In this document: piece by piece, positions 60,693 to 64,000 of the stretch | Layout of the letters: each line of letters starts with the position of its first letter | Numbering within the stretch: the first letter of the stretch is position 1 | Source: Ilyomonas limi | GTDB taxonomy: Bacteria; Bacteroidota; Bacteroidia; Chitinophagales; Chitinophagaceae | Reading direction: 5' to 3' | DNA: 64,000 nt | Assembly: GCF_005233845.1 (NCBI RefSeq) | Contig: NZ_SZQL01000012.1 | Span: forward strand, 1 to 64,000 | Position numbers and translations under genes: made by a program | The notes under the pieces: generated by a model | The model's database searches: none | What the model was told of the DNA's origin: nothing | Seen by the model: the letters and a program-made list of their open reading frames with translations, nothing else

Positions 60693-62414
60693 ATGCAACT
60701 TAATGCAGACATACAAAAAATACAGCGGCACTTTATTCCCAGGGACTTTAAGCTTACTGCCTGGGAAGCTGTGGAGCCGTATTTTAAAGAATTGTTAGAC
60801 AGAGCAATAAATAGCCGCGCAGATCTTGAACAATGGCTGCACGACACCAGCGAACTGGAAGCGGTAGTAAGCGAAGATGCTTGCTGGCGGCAAATACGAA
60901 TGACCTGCGATACAACCGATAAGGCACTGGAAGAGGCATTTACTTTCTTTTGCATGGAAATACAGCCCAAACTGCAACCGTATGCTGATGCACTGAATAA
61001 AAAGCTCATCAACTCGCCTTATACGCAGGAGCTTGATCAGCAAAAATATTTTACTTATCTCCGCAATGTGCGCAAAAGTATTGAGCTGTTTCGCGAAGCA
61101 AACATACCACTACAGGCAGAACTGAGCGTACTGCAACAACAATATGGTGTAATAACCGGCGCTATGACGGTGGAAGTAAATGGCCAGGAATATACGCTGC
61201 AGCAGGCTTCTAAGTTTTTGGAAAGCCATGACCGCAAGCTGCGTGAAGAAGTGTACAGGAAGATACAAGAGCGAAGACTGCAGGATAGGGATAAGCTGAA
61301 TGCACTCTTTACGCAGTTGATAGAAAAGCGCGATCAAATTGCACACAATGCCGGTTTTGAAAACTACCGGGATTACAAATTTGCCGAAATGGGCAGGTTT
61401 GACTATACCAAAGAGGATTGTTTTCAGTTTCATGAAGCTGTAAAGCTGCATGTATTACCGTTGGTAGCACAAATTAATATTCATAAAAAAGAAAAACTGG
61501 GGGTAGATACACTGCGCCCGTGGGATACCGAAGCAGAACCAGAAGGAGTGGAGCCTTTGCATCCGTTTGAAGGGGGCAAAGAACTGCTGGAAAAAACCGA
61601 GCAATGCTTTGAAGAGTTGAATCCATTTTTTGCTGAGTGCTTAAAAAAGATGAATGCACTTGGTCATTTGGATCTGGAAAGCCGCAAAGGCAAAGCACCG
61701 GGTGGTTATAATTGTCCGCTCGCTGAGAGTGGTGCGCCGTTTATTTTTATGAATGCGGCGGGGCAAATGAGCGATGTAACTACCATGGTGCACGAAGGTG
61801 GCCACGCTGTACATTCTTTCCTGGCGCATAATCTGGAACTGAATGCCTTTAAAGAATATCCAATGGAAATAGCAGAGGTGGCCAGCATGGCAATGGAACT
61901 GTTTACCATGAATCATTGGGATACTTTCTTCGACAATAAGGAAGATTTGAAACGTGCAAAAGAACACCAGTTGGAAAGAGTAATTACCATCTTCCCCTGG
62001 ATTGCTACAATAGATAAGTTTCAGCATTGGATATATGAGCATCCAAAGCACACAGTAGAAGAAAGAACCGAAGCATGGATCAATATTCTGGATGAATTTT
62101 CAACCAATACCGTTGATTTCTCCGGTTTGGAAGAATATCGTAAAAATAGCTGGCAGCGCCAGTTGCACCTGTTTGAAGTGCCGTTTTATTACATTGAATA
62201 TGGCATTGCACAGTTGGGAGCTATCGGCTTGTGGAAGCAATACATTGAAAATCCCGACAAGGCTTTACAGAATTATATTAATGCATTAAGCTTAGGTGGT
62301 ACCAAAACATTGCCACAGTTGTATGAGGCAGCGGGTTTAAAGTTTGATCTATCCCCGGCATACATTAAAAATCTGATGGAGTTTGTAAAAGGAGAAATGG
62401 ATAAGTTGAATTAA
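60693..62414 (+). CDS. M3 family oligoendopeptidase (PepF-like)
   Basis: The ATG at 60693 (MQLNADIQKIQ) is chosen; the open frame upstream is only the G-rich repeat. The 573-residue helical metallopeptidase has the zinc motif HEGGH (H367, E368, H371) with the downstream ligand in MEIAEVASMAMELF (E about 396). The C-terminus has the substrate tyrosine region YYIEYGIAQLGAIGLW. It lacks a signal peptide and so degrades oligopeptides in the cytoplasm. Confidence 0.92.
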   Translation: MQLNADIQKIQRHFIPRDFKLTAWEAVEPYFKELLDRAINSRADLEQWLHDTSELEAVVSEDACWRQIRMTCDTTDKALEEAFTFFCMEIQPKLQPYADALNKKLINSPYTQELDQQKYFTYLRNVRKSIELFREANIPLQAELSVLQQQYGVITGAMTVEVNGQEYTLQQASKFLESHDRKLREEVYRKIQERRLQDRDKLNALFTQLIEKRDQIAHNAGFENYRDYKFAEMGRFDYTKEDCFQFHEAVKLHVLPLVAQINIHKKEKLGVDTLRPWDTEAEPEGVEPLHPFEGGKELLEKTEQCFEELNPFFAECLKKMNALGHLDLESRKGKAPGGYNCPLAESGAPFIFMNAAGQMSDVTTMVHEGGHAVHSFLAHNLELNAFKEYPMEIAEVASMAMELFTMNHWDTFFDNKEDLKRAKEHQLERVITIFPWIATIDKFQHWIYEHPKHTVEERTEAWINILDEFSTNTVDFSGLEEYRKNSWQRQLHLFEVPFYYIEYGIAQLGAIGLWKQYIENPDKALQNYINALSLGGTKTLPQLYEAAGLKFDLSPAYIKNLMEFVKGEMDKLN

Positions 62415-62434
62415 CTAAATGGTTGATATAAAGG

Positions 62435-62475
62435 ATAAAGGGTTATGAAGGAAGCTTTATAACCCTTTATTTTTA
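62435..62475 (+). terminator. Terminator of the M3 peptidase gene
   Basis: ataaagggttat (62435-62446) and ataaccctttat (62459-62470) form a perfect 12-bp stem with a 12-base loop, followed by five T residues. Confidence 0.85.
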
Positions 62476-62500
62476 CACCTTTATTTTTACAACTATTATT

Positions 62501-62875
62501 ATGAACCTGCTTGGCAATTTGATCTGGCTTATCTGCGGTGGCTTTTTATCGGCCTTAGGCTATGCAATTAGCGGACTCCTTTTTTGTGTTACCATTATCG
62601 GAATTCCTTTTGGCTGGCAATGTTTTAAAATTGCAGGCTTTGTATTGTGGCCATTTGGTAAAACAGTTGTTGACTCGCAAAGCAGCAGTGGTTGTTTATC
62701 TCTTTTATTTAACATCATCTGGATATGCACCGGGGGCATCTATACAGCTTTGGTGCATATTGTTTTTGCTTTTCTTTTATTCATCACCATTATTGGTATT
62801 CCATTCGCCCGCAAGCATCTGGAACTGGCTGGCTTGTCATTAGCACCATTTGGAAAGCAGATTATTGGAAAGTAA
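62501..62875 (+). CDS. YccF domain membrane protein
   Basis: The 124-residue protein holds two repeats of the YccF domain (LGNLIWLICGG, TIIGIPFGWQCFKIAGFVLWPFGK; then IIWICTGG, TIIGIPFARKHLELAGLSLAPFGK), with about four membrane helices. Repeats and length match the family. Function is unknown. It is monocistronic, after the peptidase terminator. Confidence 0.9.
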   Translation: MNLLGNLIWLICGGFLSALGYAISGLLFCVTIIGIPFGWQCFKIAGFVLWPFGKTVVDSQSSSGCLSLLFNIIWICTGGIYTALVHIVFAFLLFITIIGIPFARKHLELAGLSLAPFGKQIIGK

Positions 62876-62954
62876 AGTTTATTTGAAATAGCACTCCTTT
62901 AATAGGAACATGAACTGTCCCATTTTGCTTTTTGTTTATTAGTAAAAGGACTAA

Positions 62955-63926
62955 TTATTGCTGCACCTTTACCCCTTCGCCATTAATCCTGGTTACATAC
63001 GTATGGAAGTCTATTCCTATGCGGGTGAAAATAGCTGCCATTATTTGTGCTATCTGTTGTGCGGTAGCTTCTTCTTTGCTTAGCATAAAAACAGAAGGTC
63101 CGCTACCCGAAATACCGCCACCCAAAGCGCCAGCGGCTTTGCATTTCTTCTTCAATTCGTCAAAGCCCGGAATGAGCATACTGCGCACCGGCTCTATAAT
63201 AAAATCTTCCAATGAGCGACCAATCAAATCGTAATCTTCTTTCAAAAAACCAGCAACCAAACCGCCCACATTTCCCCACTGCTTAATAGCATCTTTGAGG
63301 AGCACTTTTTGCTTCAAAATAGCGCGGGCATCAGCTGTTCTTACTTCTATCTGCGGGTGTACTACCGTTACATATAAGTTGGGAGCAGTAAGCGGAATAA
63401 TATCTAATGGAAAAATGGAGCGAATGAGTGTAACGCCGCCATAAATACAAGGCGCAATGTTGTCCGCGTGTTTAACACCACTTGCTACTTTTTCGCCAAA
63501 CATCGCAAACTGAATGAGTTGCTCTTTACTAAAGCGATTACCTAATAAATGGTTAGCTGCTACTACTGCACCTGCCGCACTGGCTGCACTGCTGCCCACA
63601 CCGCTGCCCGGTTTGATACGCTTATGTATTAATACTTCAAAACCGATGTTTTCATCCACCTCTTTCAGCATTTCTATGAGTGGCGCACCTGCCGTATTTT
63701 GTGCAGGATCTTCGGGCAAAGGATAACCATCGGCACTGCGCACGATAATGTTAGGCTCATCCAATAGCTTCACATCCATAATATCGTATGGCTCGTGCAG
63801 GCAAAGCCCCAGCACATCAAAGCCGCAAACCAAATTGGCAACCGTGGCAGGACTAAAAACTCTAATGCCCCCCGCCCCTGAAGGGGAGCTTGTAGCTGCT
63901 GAGGTGGAAGGGGAGTTATTGTTCAT
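62955..63926 (-). CDS. thrB: Homoserine kinase
   Basis: The 323-residue GHMP kinase has the ATP loop GSGVGSSAASAAGAVVAAN (about 110-128), the substrate motif ATVANLVCGFDVLGLCL (about 27-43) and the C-terminal GGGISGSGPSVF motif. It phosphorylates homoserine in threonine synthesis. Residues 1-20 (MNNNSPSTSAATSSPSGAGG) have no counterpart in usual ThrB proteins, which begin near IRVFSPATVANL. They are encoded by the G-rich repeat also seen at 60642. The start codon overlaps the end of a DUF559-like gene. The gene normally follows thrA; here foreign sequence intervenes. Confidence 0.94.
   Translation of the reverse strand: MNNNSPSTSAATSSPSGAGGIRVFSPATVANLVCGFDVLGLCLHEPYDIMDVKLLDEPNIIVRSADGYPLPEDPAQNTAGAPLIEMLKEVDENIGFEVLIHKRIKPGSGVGSSAASAAGAVVAANHLLGNRFSKEQLIQFAMFGEKVASGVKHADNIAPCIYGGVTLIRSIFPLDIIPLTAPNLYVTVVHPQIEVRTADARAILKQKVLLKDAIKQWGNVGGLVAGFLKEDYDLIGRSLEDFIIEPVRSMLIPGFDELKKKCKAAGALGGGISGSGPSVFMLSKEEATAQQIAQIMAAIFTRIGIDFHTYVTRINGEGVKVQQ
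63867..63915. repeat. G-rich palindromic repeat inside the thrB coding sequence
   Basis: On the minus strand the repeat reads ctccccttcaggggcgggg and on, with the hairpin cccct/aggggc. It shares aggggcggggg(g)c with 60662-60673. It encodes residues of the extra N-terminus of ThrB without breaking the frame. Confidence 0.6.
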
Positions 63927-64000
63927 GTTGAATGATTTGTTTTATTTGATTGAGTACACTTTCTAAATTATTCATTACTTTTTCATTCTTAAAACGAAAG
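63916..64000 (-). CDS. DUF559-type endonuclease-like protein, C-terminal fragment (runs off window)
   Basis: The minus-strand frame from the window edge reads FRFKNEKVMNNLESVLNQI, then KQIIQHEQ and a stop at 63916-63918. The pattern 'RF.NE.V..NLE.VL..I' is the C-terminal helix of DUF559 (Vsr/MutH-like) proteins. The stop overlaps the thrB start (atgaacaataa). Only 27 residues are visible, so the call rests on a short motif. Confidence 0.55.
   Translation of the reverse strand, partial: FRFKNEKVMNNLESVLNQIKQIIQHEQ

Overview
This window comes from a soil- or plant-associated member of the Bacteroidota, most likely family Chitinophagaceae. The evidence is a SusC/SusD pair, a type IX secretion sorting domain, many carboxypeptidase-D regulatory-like domains, homoserine kinase and enolase of Bacteroidota type, and two sites that match the Bacteroidota promoter exactly (TTTG, 19 bases, TAnnTTTG). 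I name no species or genus.

Region 1 (1-1521) is a scar zone. The end of an IS21-type insertion sequence cuts off the DNA-binding part of a Crp/Fnr regulator. Behind it lie a decayed gene and a 205-bp miniature element with perfect 18-bp inverted ends.

Region 2 (1522-24869) is a polysaccharide utilization locus. A LacI-type regulator is divergent from susC and susD. After them, on the same strand, come an aldo/keto reductase, a zinc alcohol dehydrogenase, GH95, a CE6/SASA-type acetylesterase, a tandem CE1-CE1 esterase, a single-domain CE1 esterase, a BD-FAE-like esterase, GH51, GH127/GH146 and GH43. The set suits a heavily decorated, feruloylated and acetylated glucuronoarabinoxylan. GH95 with the two oxidoreductases suggests release and oxidation of L-galactose (or L-fucose). 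A decayed secreted glycosidase, probably GH9-like, closes the locus at 24921-25340.

Region 3 (25838-37217) is mixed: a lipoprotein, a MacB/FtsX-type permease, a DPP-IV-type peptidase, a baeRF-like protein with a small truncated paralogue of its N-terminal arm, a small membrane protein and an ABC-F ATPase. It also holds a frameshifted gene relic and an intergenic inverted repeat.

Region 4 (37566-46202), all on the minus strand, holds adenine deaminase and then an operon-like run: Rrf2 regulator, outer-membrane porin, two PstS-like binding proteins, pstC, pstA, pstB. The regulator has a near-leaderless promoter. A 25-bp palindrome, the likely Rrf2 operator, precedes the porin. Hairpins follow each pstS.

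Region 5 (46705-54640) holds a XerD-type recombinase and a divergent cluster of sigma factor and anti-sigma-like protein opposite two membrane or surface proteins (a VWA protein and a protein with a T9SS-like tail). An S8 protease follows, ending in a 58-bp perfect palindrome.

Region 6 (54641-64000) is housekeeping: DivIC/FtsB-like protein, enolase, NlpE-like lipoprotein, polyprenyl glycosylphosphotransferase, DUF5606 protein, M3 peptidase, YccF protein and homoserine kinase thrB. At the right edge the tail of a DUF559-type gene overlaps thrB, and a G-rich repeat is fused in frame to the thrB N-terminus.

No rRNA, tRNA or CRISPR array was seen.
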